A stretch of DNA of 64,000 nucleotides. Origin: Siphonodentalium dalli. Lineage: Eukaryota > Mollusca > Scaphopoda > Gadilida > Siphonodentaliidae. The notes beneath the pieces were generated by a model. It was not told the DNA's origin. It saw only the letters and a program-made list of their open reading frames with translations, and made no database searches. Position 1 is the first letter of the stretch. Every line of letters starts with the position of its first letter. Where the stretch lies: contig CP136069.1 of NCBI GenBank assembly GCA_032622095.1, positions 159,455,043 to 159,519,042 on the forward strand. The letters are read 5' to 3'. This document shows positions 1 to 11,830 of this stretch, piece by piece. The position numbers were made by a program, and so were the translations under genes.

Positions 1-270
1 AGTGACAGAGTGTAAACAGGTAAGGCAAAACAATTACACAGACCGCATATATTCATGTACATGTGTGTGGTTCATTAGCGCACATGATGTCTCCATAATA
101 GAGTTCTTGAGTTCAAATGGCCTATTATCCAAAACTAATAGATCTGATTGGCTAAAATTTTCTAATGCATTTACGTGGATTCCTGGGGTACAAGTGTGCT
201 CAAATGTTAGGCCCACCAATTAGGGTCTGAACTGTGACAACGGGATTACATCAATTCTTATATATAAAAG

Positions 271-756
271 TTAAAGGTACTCAATCCGTAAAGGGGTTCC
301 CCATCTCAACAGATTCCAACAACAACAATCCGATCAGAGGGTCCTATATTACTATTTCTTTGGCTTTGGGGGTAAAAAATATTTGATTCGAGTCGAGGAA
401 CCCATCAAACAAAGCTCAGAGTTATTAGATATTGATTTTTGAAATTTATTAATTGCTCGAGATGAGTACTAATAACTGCCGTCAATTTGGTAACCTGCTC
501 GAGATTTTACGCCAAAACTCTATTCAAACAGACAAGGATGGATAACTCTATAATCAAGTGGTAATAATAACGAAATTTTGACTGTCTTCTGGGCCAGAAA
601 GAATTCCCGATAATGAAAAATAATAGATTTCTAAAATCGATATCTAACAAATCTGAGCTTTGATGGGTGACTTCCTCGACTCGAATCAAATATTTTTGAC
701 CCCCAAAGCCATTGAAATAGTAATTGAGAGGAGTTTATCGGATTGAGTACCTTTAA
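271..756. mobile_element. TTAA-flanked foldback MITE, copy A
   Basis: Non-autonomous element with long inverted arms. The ends read AGGTACTCAATCCG and its complement, flanked on both sides by TTAA (271-274 and 753-756), the target signature of piggyBac-like elements. The arms carry the words TTGATTCGAGTCGAGGAA and CTTTGGCTTTGGGGGT. It has no coding capacity. Copy D at 46.9 kb is nearly the same sequence in reverse orientation; copies B (9.2 kb), C (20.2 kb) and E (29.4 kb) are more diverged. Assignment to piggyBac rests on TTAA alone. Confidence 0.75.
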
Positions 757-912
757 GCCCTTAATGGTGAATGGAACTCCATACTGCACTACGATCATCC
801 TACCCGGCTTGCGGCCGGAAACAACTCAAATACTGTAAGCCCTTAGCCCCCCCCCCCCCAGTGGTTGAGGGTGGTGTAGTGTGGAAAATAGCCACTCGTT
901 GTAGTGAGAGAT

Positions 913-1443
913 ATACACTCTTAGAACAAATGTGTATAAATACTACACAAAATGTGTTACATTTGATCTTAAACAAAATTGTGTAGAAATGACACATGAT
1001 ATATAATTATTAAATATGTCTGTGGAATATCATCAACGTTGAATTTGATTGAATATGTGAGTGTATCATATTTATTAGATGAAATGTGTTCTATTGGAGA
1101 CACAAAACTCGTAAAGGCTACCACATAACAAACAATTGGCAGCAGCTTTAAACTTTGTTATACACTATGTTTGTGTAAAAACTGAACAACACATCATTGT
1201 GTAGCACAAAGTTTTAAAGCAGCTGCCAATTTGTTTTATTATGGCAGCTTTTACGAGGTTTATGTCTCAAATAGAAAATATCTCATCTATTAAATATAAT
1301 ATACTCACATATTCACTCATATTCAATGTTGAGAAAATTCCACCGACACATTTATGTCATGTTGCATTTCTACACAATTTTGTTTGAGATCAAATGTAAC
1401 ACATATTGTGTAGTATTTATACACATTTGTTCTAAGAGTGTAT
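913..1443. mobile_element. Foldback element with ~250-bp inverted arms
   Basis: The left end begins ATACACTCTTAGAACAAATG and the right end is its complement. Matching continues inward through CAAAATTGTGTAGAAATG and the AGCAGCTTTAAAC/GTTTTAAAGCAGCTGCC centre. ORFs in either direction are by-products of the palindrome. No transposase was seen. Family not identified. Confidence 0.7.
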
Positions 1444-1974
1444 GGCCACATCTTAGTGATATAGGTAAGGCAATAAATGGTGGTAACCTTTTGGGGAAAA
1501 TTCTACAAACGCAATATCCAACAACTGGTGTAGTGGCTATGACCATGTGAATTAAAACATCATATACACAGTATATTATCAATTTTAAAATATCAAAATA
1601 TTAATAATGAAGGTATACACAACGTAACTTTACGTAAGTAACGTGTCCAGAACATGTACAACGTTAGCTGAATGTGCCATGGAAATTGGCAATAGACGAA
1701 TAGAGTTGGATCCATGATAACTACTGGCTGTTGTAGTGAAAGCATTCGGCGCTCGGTTGAAATAACTGGATAACAACGTTACAGTCTGCGAGTCTCAACC
1801 TGTCTCCCGCGACAGACTTGAAATTGACCCATGACTCAATCCCTCATCTCCGCCGTGACATCAAACGATTTGGAAGACTTGTGGTGTGTGGTAAGAGTAG
1901 AAGTATACCTCACTGGACATGAGTATAACAGACATGTGCAACGCAAGCACTGGCAAATTGCCAGTAGATAAATA
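1444..1974. other. Intergenic, nothing recognised
   Basis: Mixed-composition DNA with no convincing ORF, RNA gene or strong repeat between two foldback elements. Confidence 0.5.
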
Positions 1975-2635
1975 TCACCCCTGATTAAGTGGTCCTGCTA
2001 GTTTAATCATGTTGGAGATTCTGCTGAATTGCTATGGTGCTGGTAGGGAAAACTGATGCCGTTACGAAAAAGTACTATTTTCTTTTCTAATTTTGTTATT
2101 TCGCGATGTTTGGCTAATCCGAGCGATTTTTAGAAATAAGCCAGAGTCTGTACATTGCTAAAAAAAAATCCGTTCTCAAACGGTACGAAATTCCTGAAAA
2201 ATGCTGTCGGCACTATGTGCGGCCGTAAAGGTTATGGAGTTGTACCATTTCATTACGGCCATATGTTCTGTACGGCCATGGAACAAAGTTCCATATTCAC
2301 GCGGGACACATGGACCGTAAATTGACATGTTTATTTTTGAAAAAATTCAATAATTTGCAAAACGACGTGTATAGCCATCTTGATTATAGTCGATTTGCAA
2401 CAACTAATATTCAACCAGTATTGACATATTTCCCAATATATATGTTTGTGTATGGTTGATACCTTAATGGCTTTTCCTAGATATCTTCAGATTATCTGAA
2501 CACAGGCGAAAATTAGAACATTAAAAACAATAACGGTATTTTTCTTAACATCAGTTTGACCCAGCAACACAATAGCAATTCAGCAGGACCCACCAGCATC
2601 ATAGCACATTAGCAGGACCACTTGACCAGGGGTGA
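1975..2635. mobile_element. Foldback element, ~0.66 kb
   Basis: The left end TCACCCCTGATTAAGTGGTC is matched by the reverse complement of the right end near 2612-2635. Inside, TGCTGAATTGCTATGGTGCT pairs with the complement of the 2560-2590 stretch. Arms are about 110-130 bp and diverged. Non-coding; family unknown. Confidence 0.55.
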
Positions 2636-2887
2636 ACATGAAACACACTCGCGCATAGGAACTGTAAGTTTTGTGTCACACAATGAGTCTTGTGAGAGGG
2701 TTAACAAATTACTGTTCTAAAATACCGTCAATGATGACTGCTCACGCTCAAGTTCCACATTATTATTATGTTATACAGTAATCATCATTGTGTTCCACTA
2801 TTTGATCCTCATATTGAAGACAGCATATCACAATTGCACATTGACGAATTATTCAAGGAACAGTCGAAAAATGCACGACGAGTTTCG

Positions 2888-5807
2888 TCATAATTTCGTT
2901 CCATCTTCTAGTTCATGTTTTAAAATATCCTCTTCGTTCTTCTCGTAACCAGGTGCAACTTTTCCGTTGAATGTGAAAGGCCACGTCTGAAATTAAAGAA
3001 AGCAGTCCATTATGATTGAAAGATTAAACAAACGTTGCCGGCTAGCTACCCTTGTTTATCTCCAAGATCAGATCTTATATTACGCATAACCCAAACATAT
3101 CTTAACCAGCGAGAAAACAAGATTCCCCAGATTTGATCTGATTTCATAGACGAAATAGCCCACAGCCTGGAACTTCTCCCATGGAGTTACCGATTTTAAT
3201 TATAGTCCACCAAAGTTATTTCCAAGAGAAATAAAGATGCTTTTCATTTCATTGAATGAGGTGGCAGGGGTGGGGTATAATTGTAAGTGACTAACTAATT
3301 ACATGTTCTCAAGTAACAGGGAGTAATTTGTATACAATTAGACCATTTCTCCCATACTAGTGATTGAATGTAATTAATTACTTGGACAACTATACGTGCA
3401 AAAACAAATACTTTGTTTTTCAATCACATCCAATAACCTTTCAAAAATGACCATGTAAATATAACCTTTTGAAAATTTACTTGTGCAGTAACTGTTGTGC
3501 ACCAAAATATTTTGTGTAGATAATGTTTTATACTTTGTACCATTCATATAAATTTTAAGTACATGCATTTAGTTAATTAAATACATTTATTTAATTTTCT
3601 TGATCTGGAACTTCTGAACGGTTTGACCGTATTCGTATAGTAGTAGTCCAGTGCATTTATGGTTTCATCTCAAACTAACTGCAACACAAAGTTTCTCAGT
3701 GGGAATAAGTACTATAACCCATCACAAACAACATAGTAAAAATAAAAAAGAATCAAGAAAGGCGAAATTGATGAATTTTGTGAAATAAATTTGTCAAAAT
3801 TTGGTAAAATGCTAAATTTATTGATTTTCAAGAATGTTCATAAAAAACTTTATTTCACAAGGCCTTCCATTTATATATTCATTCTGTAGGGTACACAACC
3901 CTATTTACAGAACAGAAAACCTTTCCCAGATACGTTGAGTATTTTTTGAGTTATGTGCCTCCAAAATTTGGAGTTTATCTAATTTCGGAGCCTCAATTTC
4001 TCAAAATTAGTTAAAATCCATTTTTTATGGTCTTGTATTTAAAAAACTAAAGAAAAATGAAGGGATTTCTTGTTGTTTTAGTCATTTCCTCTCTAGGTTG
4101 TGTACAAAATATGATTTCTATATGCATCCATGATTACGATCCTTTTTGTTGCAATTTGATGGTGAAATGGAGAATCATTATTTCGGGGTTGTTCTATATA
4201 ACATGCTCATAAAGTTCTAAATAAACCTCCACTAAAGTACTAAACTTTTTATTATGCAAGAGTAATCTACACAAACTGGAATAAAACAACCCTTTGTCTC
4301 CAATGACTAGAATATGGTGACAAGAGCATAGCTTTTTGTGATTTCCTACCCCATTATCAATGTTCAAATTTGGAGTCAGTTTCTTTAAAAATATGTGAAA
4401 TCCAGTGACTGTTGATTGGCATAACCAATGTAATCCTATTTGTTCCAACACTAAGTGTTCTAGGAGGAACGTTCAAACTGATTTTACATATTAAACACTG
4501 ACTATATTCATTGTTGTTTGCTATTTGTGCACAAAAAAAAACATTTAAAAATCAACAAAAACACCCCAAAACACCCCAAAACAGTCCAAAATGGCATTTT
4601 TTTTAAAAGAGTCAATACTAAGGATTCATAGGGCCATAATTTGATTTCGGTGCATATGTGTTTAGCAATTCCAGCACAGTGTATTTAACCTAATACACTT
4701 AAGAGGCTATGAGAAATACAGGGCATATGTATATCAATTTATTGAATTGTATGACCTCAAATATGGTATTTGATAACACCAGTTGTGTGTCACAACGCAA
4801 ATTTGGCAAAGTCCATACAATGGGACACACATTTTGTTTAAGATTATTTTTGTCTTCTCGATCATAGATGCATGAAGTATAATTGTTGTACGCAATAAAG
4901 TGAGGAAACCAATACAACAGCAAGATATCCCTTCATTATTCTCTAGTTTTTAAAATACTAGACCATAAAATATGGATTTTACAGGATTTTAGCTAATTCT
5001 TGGAAATTGAGGCTCCGAAATTAGACAAACTCCCAATTTTGGAGGCACAAAACTCGAAAAATACTCAACGTATCTGGAAAATGTTTCCTGTTCTGTAATC
5101 ATGATTGTGTACTCAACAAACAAAATGGATATATAAATGGAAGGATATGTGAAATAAAGTTTTCTTTAAACATCCTTGAAAAGCTATAAATTGAGTCTTT
5201 TACCAAATTTTAACAAATTTATTTCACAAAATTTACCAATTTCGCCTTTCTTGATCCTTTTTGATTTTTAGTATGTTGTTTATAATTGGTTAATAGACAT
5301 AATCCTGCTAAGAAATATTGTGTTGCAATTAGTTTGAGGTTTTGCACTTTTTTCTCATAAATGCACTGGACTATAGCCGGAATGGTCGCGTGAGTCGGAT
5401 GACTATCGTTGGCAATGGCAACACACGTTACAAGTTACACGTACGTGTGGCTGAACCTGGCTATTAACACCCTTAATATAATGTATAACTATACGTACAA
5501 GATTCAAGGGATGGACAAACTCATTCTGATCATCAATGTCGTCATAATCCAAGATCTGTCTGAGGTGTGCTATATAGCTGGAAGCTAGTCTTAGAGTGTC
5601 CAATTTTGACAACTTGGTATCCGGAGGTACCCATGGTAACGTTGTCTTCAGTTTTGAGAAAGCCTTGCTTAAAACCCTCATCCGGGATCTCTCCCGTGCG
5701 TTTGCTGCATTTCTCTGTAAAGGTTTTATAACAGTTTTTAATTTTGGCGATTCATTCTCTCCGTCACTGCATAAACCGTCTCTGCGTTTCCGCGGCATCA
5801 TAAACAT
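2888..5807 (-). CDS. Tcf21/musculin-type bHLH transcription factor, two exons
   Basis: Nuclear DNA-binding factor of the Tcf21 (capsulin)/musculin group, which binds E-boxes as a dimer with class I bHLH partners and acts in mesoderm and muscle progenitors in known animals. Exon 1 is 5807-5499 (103 codons): a basic patch near residues 4-9 (PRKRR), then basic region plus helix-loop-helix at about 31-86 with [19 protein letters not shown] and the family-diagnostic [20 protein letters not shown]. It ends HPLNL at donor GTACGTAT. Exon 2 is 2986-2888, after acceptor TTTAATTTCAG, and begins TWPF, the conserved C-terminal motif of the family, followed by 28 residues and TGA. The phase-0 join gives 135 aa, somewhat shorter than vertebrate Tcf21. 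An in-frame ORF runs on to 5403 but that tail is intronic. The start is the first of three nearby ATGs (M1, M3, M4). Tcf21 versus musculin cannot be decided without a tree. Confidence 0.88.
3644..5373. mobile_element. Long-inverted-repeat DNA element inside the bHLH intron
   Basis: About 1.73 kb with roughly 400-bp diverged arms (3646-4050 and 4955-5371). Ends are GTCCAGTGCATTTATG and its complement, flanked by TA, as for Tc1/mariner-type elements. The arms share TTAGTTAAAATCC-like, GAGGCTCCGAAATTAGA and CAAATTTATTTCACAAAATT blocks. The interior (4050-4955) has no transposase. Its right end lies about 30 bp downstream of the ORF extension of exon 1, so it forms most of the 2.5-kb intron. Confidence 0.7.
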
Positions 5808-5949
5808 TTGAATATGTCTGTTTTGGACGTTTTTGTTGTAGTGTCAGAAGGTCAACTGCGATGCTGCCTGTTTTCCTTCAATGGTTGTGGCATGTTTAAC
5901 CTGTGGTAAAAGAAACGTTAGATTTATAATTTTGGAAAGACAGAAATAT

Positions 5950-5985
5950 ACTGGCTCATATAGAGTATATATGAGTTGTCGCTGA
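5950..5985 (-). promoter_or_regulatory. Possible TATA-type promoter of the bHLH gene
   Basis: On the minus strand CTCATATATACTC lies about 150 bp upstream of the ATG at 5807, a plausible distance for a core promoter with a short 5'UTR. TATA-like strings are common in this AT-rich region, so this is only a candidate. Confidence 0.2.
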
Positions 5986-5989
5986 GCTT

Positions 5990-8200
5990 GTATGCATGCA
6001 CGTGCGTGAACAAATTCGCACCTATACAAAGTAGATCGAGGCTCTGCATCTCATGGACGTTTAAGTATATAATGTTTCACATTTGAATTTTGGATGCAAT
6101 ATTTATGTCCAAATTAATATGAGAGAAATCCCCACACAGGTGTGACATCGACGGAGATTGGAAACATTGTGTAAATCAAAACATGCATTTACTTCATACA
6201 GTGACTCATAATATAATCTTTGGTCCTCAAATTTGACATTGTGAATTTTTTAGGGTCAAGTTCCGATTTGTAAAATATGTCGATGAAAGTCATGAAATGT
6301 GCATGCTAATATACAGACTTTATATACTTCCAAAAGACTTAGCATATATTAAGCTAGCATAGAGATTGATCAGCAGTTGCTGCTATATATAGTTTAAACT
6401 TTCCGCGCGAAATTTACTGAAACGTTCCTTGTTGTTACCATATCAAGAATTTAAAGGGCTGACACGCGGGACAATCTTTAATGTTCGTCGTCCAAGAAAA
6501 GAGGGTATTTTTGATAACCGGGACGTGACAAAATCGATATATATACTATAGAAGTTAAAATTGGAAACCTGAATGTCACTCCCCCGCAGCTTTAACTTTG
6601 CAATAAGTCATTCAGAACGACAGTAGAGATCGGGTGATTTCTTTATTTTCTTTAAATTTAATGAGCGGAGTTATATGGCTGTTAATCGTGAGATATGGCA
6701 CCTTAATGGTGGAGAGGAAATAAACAACGAAAGGCGTTTATACGAGAACCAGTCATGGTAACAATTAAAGAATTCTCTAATTTCGGACCAAGTTTGAATC
6801 AGCCTAAATTGGAAACCTAGAATTTGCTCTTGTCGAAAAATTAATTTTATCCCCCGCAATCGAAGCTGTGTAGCTCTCTATCACCATATAGGCCGTCTTT
6901 GAATTTTTGGCACGCATATGAACCACCAGGAGGGAAGTGATATCCACGAGGAACGGGTTTCGCTCATTAATTTTTGCTGAGTTCTGGCCATTCCAGTTAA
7001 AAAAAAAAAGGTATCCGTGCCACAATCTTTATACGCCCTTTTGAAAAATATGTATTATGTAATCAGTCTGTCCGTCCCTTTATATAGTCGTCCGTCCGTT
7101 AACATGTTTGGTTTCCGACCGATTACTCAAGTTTGGATTATTTTAGCTGAACCATATAGTTGGTATGTGTATTTCCCAGCTAAAAATACAGACCAAGTTC
7201 GAATATATGTTCCGTCCAATAATTTTTTACATGAGTAACGGCCCTTTTTCGACTTATAATTTGACCATTTCAGCATTGCATTTCGGTTTCTGACCGATAA
7301 CTCCTGTTCGGATTATTGATCTGAAATAAAGCCGGTATGTGTGTTTCCCAGCTATAAATACAATAATTTTAACATGAGTTACGGCCCTTTTCGACTCGGA
7401 ATTTGACCGCATTTTAGCATTGATATTAAGGGTAAATCAGATATTCGTTGTAAGCTCAAATTGTTATTGTATTATTCGAAATGGCTAAAGGGCGTATTTT
7501 GCCACGCCATATAGCGATACTCTTGGTTGTCTCTGTGTTGCTATATTATCAAAACTCATGTTAGAATTAGTTTATATAGCCTACTCGTGAGGCAGCATGG
7601 GTAACAATATCCACATGCAACATGCAAGATTTGTCCATTGATTTCTTTTGAAGTTATGGTCCTTGGAAAATTAATAAACCTCACCAAAACTCCATGTATG
7701 CGGGGATACCCGTGACTTGTTCAAAAATAATACGCAGTTGTAACAAGTTAAATATTTAGCAACACTGTATATTTATCCCATGGTGTATCAGGGGTGTATA
7801 TGTTGGAGGGGCAGTGGGGGGGCACTACAAATAACCCCTACACCTGTCATTATCAAGAACATTACATGTGAAATTTTAGTACCAGCTTCACTAGTGCGCC
7901 ATCAATGGACCTGCTCAGCTTCACTAGCGCGCCCTCAATCGACCTGTTCTTGATTCCCAAGAGGTCCATTACTGCTGTGGAAGTTGTGTGTATTTATCTT
8001 CTCTCGGGGCACGAGCCTCCACGGGAACCAAGTCGCTTACGTTCTTGATAATATAAACAGTTTACAAAGCCTATCGTCACCACACCAGACAAGAATGTAT
8101 CGTTTGTTCAGTCGTCAGAGTGGATGTTATTGTAGAATTAATGCGTTTCCTTTGGAACCATATTCTTAGCCACAGGCGCCCGTGCAGGATTTGGTAGCTT
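5990..8200. repeat. Gene-free stretch with degenerate dispersed repeats
   Basis: Contains copies of a widespread family recognised by GGAGTTATGCCCCTTTT-like, TTCGACTT.GAATTTGACC and GGTATGTGTATTTCCCAGCT words (for example 7030-7250 and 7290-7420). At 7880-7945 a segment reading AGCTTCACTAG.GCGCC occurs twice. No credible gene was seen; short ORFs lie across repeats. Confidence 0.5.
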
Positions 8201-8254
8201 TGGATCCACTCATACGGTACCCCACATGCACTTAATTGTTCTCCATTCTGAAGC

Positions 8255-8400
8255 GGGACTCGTATATATGTGAGTCTCCCATAGGGACCCTCGCATATAT
8301 AAGAGAATGCACTGACTTACAAGGTCACGGTTAACATTGTTAGGCGACTGTACATGTATTTTCTTATATATGCGAGGCTCCATATATGGGAGACAGACAT
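8255..8400. repeat. Hairpin repeat family (TTAGGC...CTCTTATATATGCGAG), copy 1
   Basis: CTCGCATATATAAGAGAATG and its complement-like TATTTTCTTATATATGCGAG are inverted around AACATTGTTAGG. The same module recurs near 13022, 22400-22490, 23178-23230, 58168-58225 and 58440-58490. Short palindromic interspersed element; function unknown. Confidence 0.6.
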
Positions 8401-8499
8401 CCCATGACATTTTACTGTTTATGTAGTTTTCCAATGATTAAGCACCGCGGAACACTCGGTCAGACTCGTTCCGTGAAATATGTGATACTAGCCGATGTG

Positions 8500-8850
8500 G
8501 CCGACTTCGTTAGGGTATTCAGGGATTTCTTTGTGATCGCCTCCGCCCATAGGAGCGAGGTCAAGGTCAAGGACACGATCGCATGTGAAATTGGACTCGC
8601 CCATATTGCCTACATACCAAATTTGAGTAGGATCGGTCGAGGTCCAGAACATGCCTATTTGAGCGTATATGAGCGAGGTCAAGGACACGGTCGCACGTGA
8701 AATTGGACCCGCCCATATTGTTCCCGGGGTCAAAGTGTGCCTACATACAAAATTTGAGTCGGATCGGTCGAGCAGTTTTCGAGTCTATAACACACATACA
8801 TATACATACATACATACATACATACATACAGACAGACAGAAGTTCCAATA
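8500..8850 (+). repeat. Duplicated repeat ending in CATA microsatellite
   Basis: Two diverged tandem copies of a segment with GAGCGAGGTCAAGG, GTGAAATTGGAC.CGCCCATATTG and GGATCGGTCGAG, ending in a (CATA)n run at 8796-8828 and CAGACAGACAGA. This resembles the 3' tail of a retroposed element, but no ORF is preserved. Confidence 0.5.
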
Positions 8851-9028
8851 TATCTAATATATATCATATGTTATTAATTATAGATATGACTTTTTTGAAC
8901 ATAAAAACGTGTCGTAACTCTATCTCACTGCTAAATAATGTGCAGACATAGGTTTTTGAGACGTCACGCACGTGAAAGAGTTATCGATATTTCACTGTTG
9001 TACTAAGAGACGATCTAATTAATATATA

Positions 9029-9173
9029 GGAGATTACTTGGTTGGTTTGATATTATTGGCCTGATATCAACCTGAGATAACCTCATATCAGCCTTTGACC
9101 TTCGGTCCCAGGCTGATATTTGCTTACATCGGGCTGATGTCTGGCCTAATATCAAACAAACCAAGTAATATCC
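9029..9173. repeat. Imperfect hairpin next to MITE copy B
   Basis: GATTACTTGGTTGGTTTGAT at the left pairs with ATCAAACAAACCAAGTAAT at the right. An inner GGCTGATAT/ATATCAGCC pair surrounds the loop TTGACCTTCGGTCCC. It abuts the left end of MITE copy B. Confidence 0.6.
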
Positions 9174-9178
9174 TTTGG

Positions 9179-9651
9179 AGGTACTCAATCCGATCAGACG
9201 CTCCTAAATTACTATTTCTTTGGCTTCGGGGGTAAACAATATTTGATTCGAGTCGAGGAACCGACCCATCAAAGATCAGAGTGATTAGATATCGATGTTT
9301 GAAATTTGCTTTCTCTATTGTTTGTGGACCAGATCTTTTCCAGGACCACGTACTCAAACGTAAAAATTTCGGTTGCAAGATGGATAACTCTAAAATCAAG
9401 TAGTTATTTTTGTTAATAGAAACCCCTTGATTTTCGAGTTATCCATCTTACAAGCGCAATTTGTCCGGTTGAGCACGTGGTCCTAGAAAATATCAGGTCC
9501 ACAAATAATAGAAAAAGCAAATTTCAAACATCGATATCTAATCACTCTGATCTTTGATGGGTGGGTTCCTCGACTCGAATCAAATATTTTTTACCCCCGA
9601 AGCCAAAGAAATATTAATTTAGGAGCGTCTGATCGGATTGAGTACCTTTAA
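9179..9651. mobile_element. TTAA foldback MITE, copy B
   Basis: AGGTACTCAATCCG left end; complement at the right end followed by TTAA (9648-9651). The left TTAA is lost. The arms share TTCGAGTCGAGGAACC and GATATCGATGTTTGAAATTT. Same family as copies A and D but diverged. Confidence 0.7.
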
Positions 9652-10734
9652 CTATGGTATGACTGTTCTTTGATATTGTTCTGATAGTCCAATTTTCCGA
9701 CCACTATTTAGTATAAAATATTATGAGCAAATGTCGATTAATATCTTACTTTCAGATAAAATTTGTACGGAAATGGCCATCAGTCGGAAAATTTCCAGGA
9801 AGTGTTATAGATTGACAATTTTCAAGAATTACATGGTAAACTTGAATGTTTTATGTGATTGAATGGTGTGTTGGGAATTTTTAATCGGACCCTCTCCCCC
9901 AATCAGCCAATAACGAATATTAATGTTGTATGTATTTTGTCACGTCCATGCGTCGCTTTAATAGTACGTTAATTAAAGGTGTAAACAAATCAATTAAAGG
10001 TGCATGTACTGTATACTCAAATGTTTTGGTTTATATATTCTCTGCTGCCTATAATACGATAACCATGCATATTTCCATTGCATTACTTGACTGTCCTCTG
10101 AATACGAAGTATATATATGTTACCGATGCATGGTAGCTAAGCCTGAATGCTAATATAGGACGTTCGTCACCGAGATACTTTTGTACAGTTTTCAGGCAAA
10201 TGTATCAAATAAATGTTATATATATATTATAGGCATAATAGTCCCAGATACTCATTAATTTTAATTGTGTATTGTCAGTGAGTGCATGGATTGAGATCAC
10301 GCCCCGTTTCAACATATTGTTTACATGATTTCGGTAAGCTTGATGTACTATATATATAGTTGATAAATACCAACGCGATAATGGGGTAGAAACGAAATTA
10401 CTCAGAATTAGTAATTCGGGCGGGGTGTTGTTTGAAATTTGAAGTTGTTCGCCCTCATCCACGAAGACCACATAACTATAGGTCCATATAACAGGACTTC
10501 ACTTTAACCCTTTGATGACTGCAACAACGCTGGTGCAGCATTAAATATAAAATGCCAGTGCATGGTTTACAAGGTCAAGGCAAATATTGTTAGGCCAATG
10601 CATCTATATTTATATTTGCGAATGTCTGTCTGTCTGTCTGTCTGTCTGTGTTCTATAGAAATTCACAGGGGACCATCTAGATGATGCCAAAGGGGTCTAC
10701 TAGGAGTAGCTTTTTACGAGAAAGATAATGGTCG
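9652..10734. other. Intergenic, no gene seen
   Basis: AT-rich DNA. A (CTGT)n microsatellite at 10622-10650 follows a fragment of the TTGTTAGGCCAATGCAT hairpin family (10588-10605). The ORFs here show no motif. Confidence 0.45.
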
Positions 10735-11830
10735 GGGTTAGAATTTTCTAAAGTGACGCCGTTGTTGTCAGGGGCAGAAAAGGGGGAGGGGCAGAACAAA
10801 AATTTGTCGCCGATTGCCACCAAACTTATATATAATCATCCCCATAATATGAGGAATCTAATGGCGTGGTTTAAATATGGCAAAAGTCGCGCCGTTCGCG
10901 TCAGGGGTGCCCGGAAGGGGGGGGGACATATAATCATCCCCATGATATGAAGAATCCAACGGTGTGGTTTAAATATGTCAAAATTGGCGTCGTTTGAGTC
11001 AGGGATGAACAGAAGGGGAGAGGGGCACCAAAATTGATAAAACTAATTTTAGCGCCGATTTCCACCAAATTGATGTATATTCTTCTTCATGATACAAGGA
11101 ATCTAATTGTGCGATTTAACAACGCCAAATTGTTGTTTTTGGATGAGAGATTGGGAGGGGGTGGGCACTAAATTTTATAATAAGTCGCCGATTGCCACCA
11201 CACTTATACAAAATCATCCCCATGGTATGAGGAGTACAATGGTGTGGCTTTTATCTGTCAAATGTGGCCTCATTCGAGTCATGGTTGCATTGAAAGGGAC
11301 AGGGGCACCAAAATTGATGCACAATTTTTTTAGCGCCAATTTCCACCAATTTGATACACGTTCTTATCCATGATACGAGGAATCTAATCGTGATTTAAAG
11401 ACGCCATAGTGGTGCTGTTTGGGTGAGAGATGGATAGGGGAGGGATTGGCACCAAATTTGATAAAAAAAAATTGTTTAGTCGCCGATTATCACCAAACTT
11501 ATAAACAATCATCTCCATGATATCAGGAGTGTAATCGTGTGGTTTAAGGATGTCACAAGTGGGGCCATTCGAGTCAGTGGTGTATAGAGATGAGAGGGAC
11601 ACAAAAAATTATATCTATATGTTTAGTGCCGATTTCCACCAGATTGATACATATTCTTCTCCATGATACGAGGAATCTTATCGTGTGGTTTATATACACC
11701 AATTTGGTGCCCTATACTATGGGTGAGAGATATGGGGACCTTAAATTTGATACGAATTTGTATACTCGCCAATTTTCACCAATTTCATATATATGCATCT
11801 CTAATCTCTAATGAGTCTTAGTGTGTGCAG
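10735..11830 (+). repeat. Degenerate tandem array, ~145-bp units alternating A/B
   Basis: Recurring anchors lie near 10809, 11050, 11185, 11333, 11480, 11627 and 11765. A-type units read GCCGATTGCCACCAAACTTA then ATCATCCCCAT. B-type units read GCCGATTTCCACCAAATTGA then ATTCTTCTCCATGATACGAG. Alternation implies a ~290-bp higher-order unit. Copies are strongly diverged. Several ORFs run along the repeat and are not considered genes. Confidence 0.6.

Noticed and set aside
5403-5498. In-frame tail of the bHLH ORF
   Set aside because: Follows a consensus donor, and the conserved TWPF exon lies elsewhere in phase, so this is intron.
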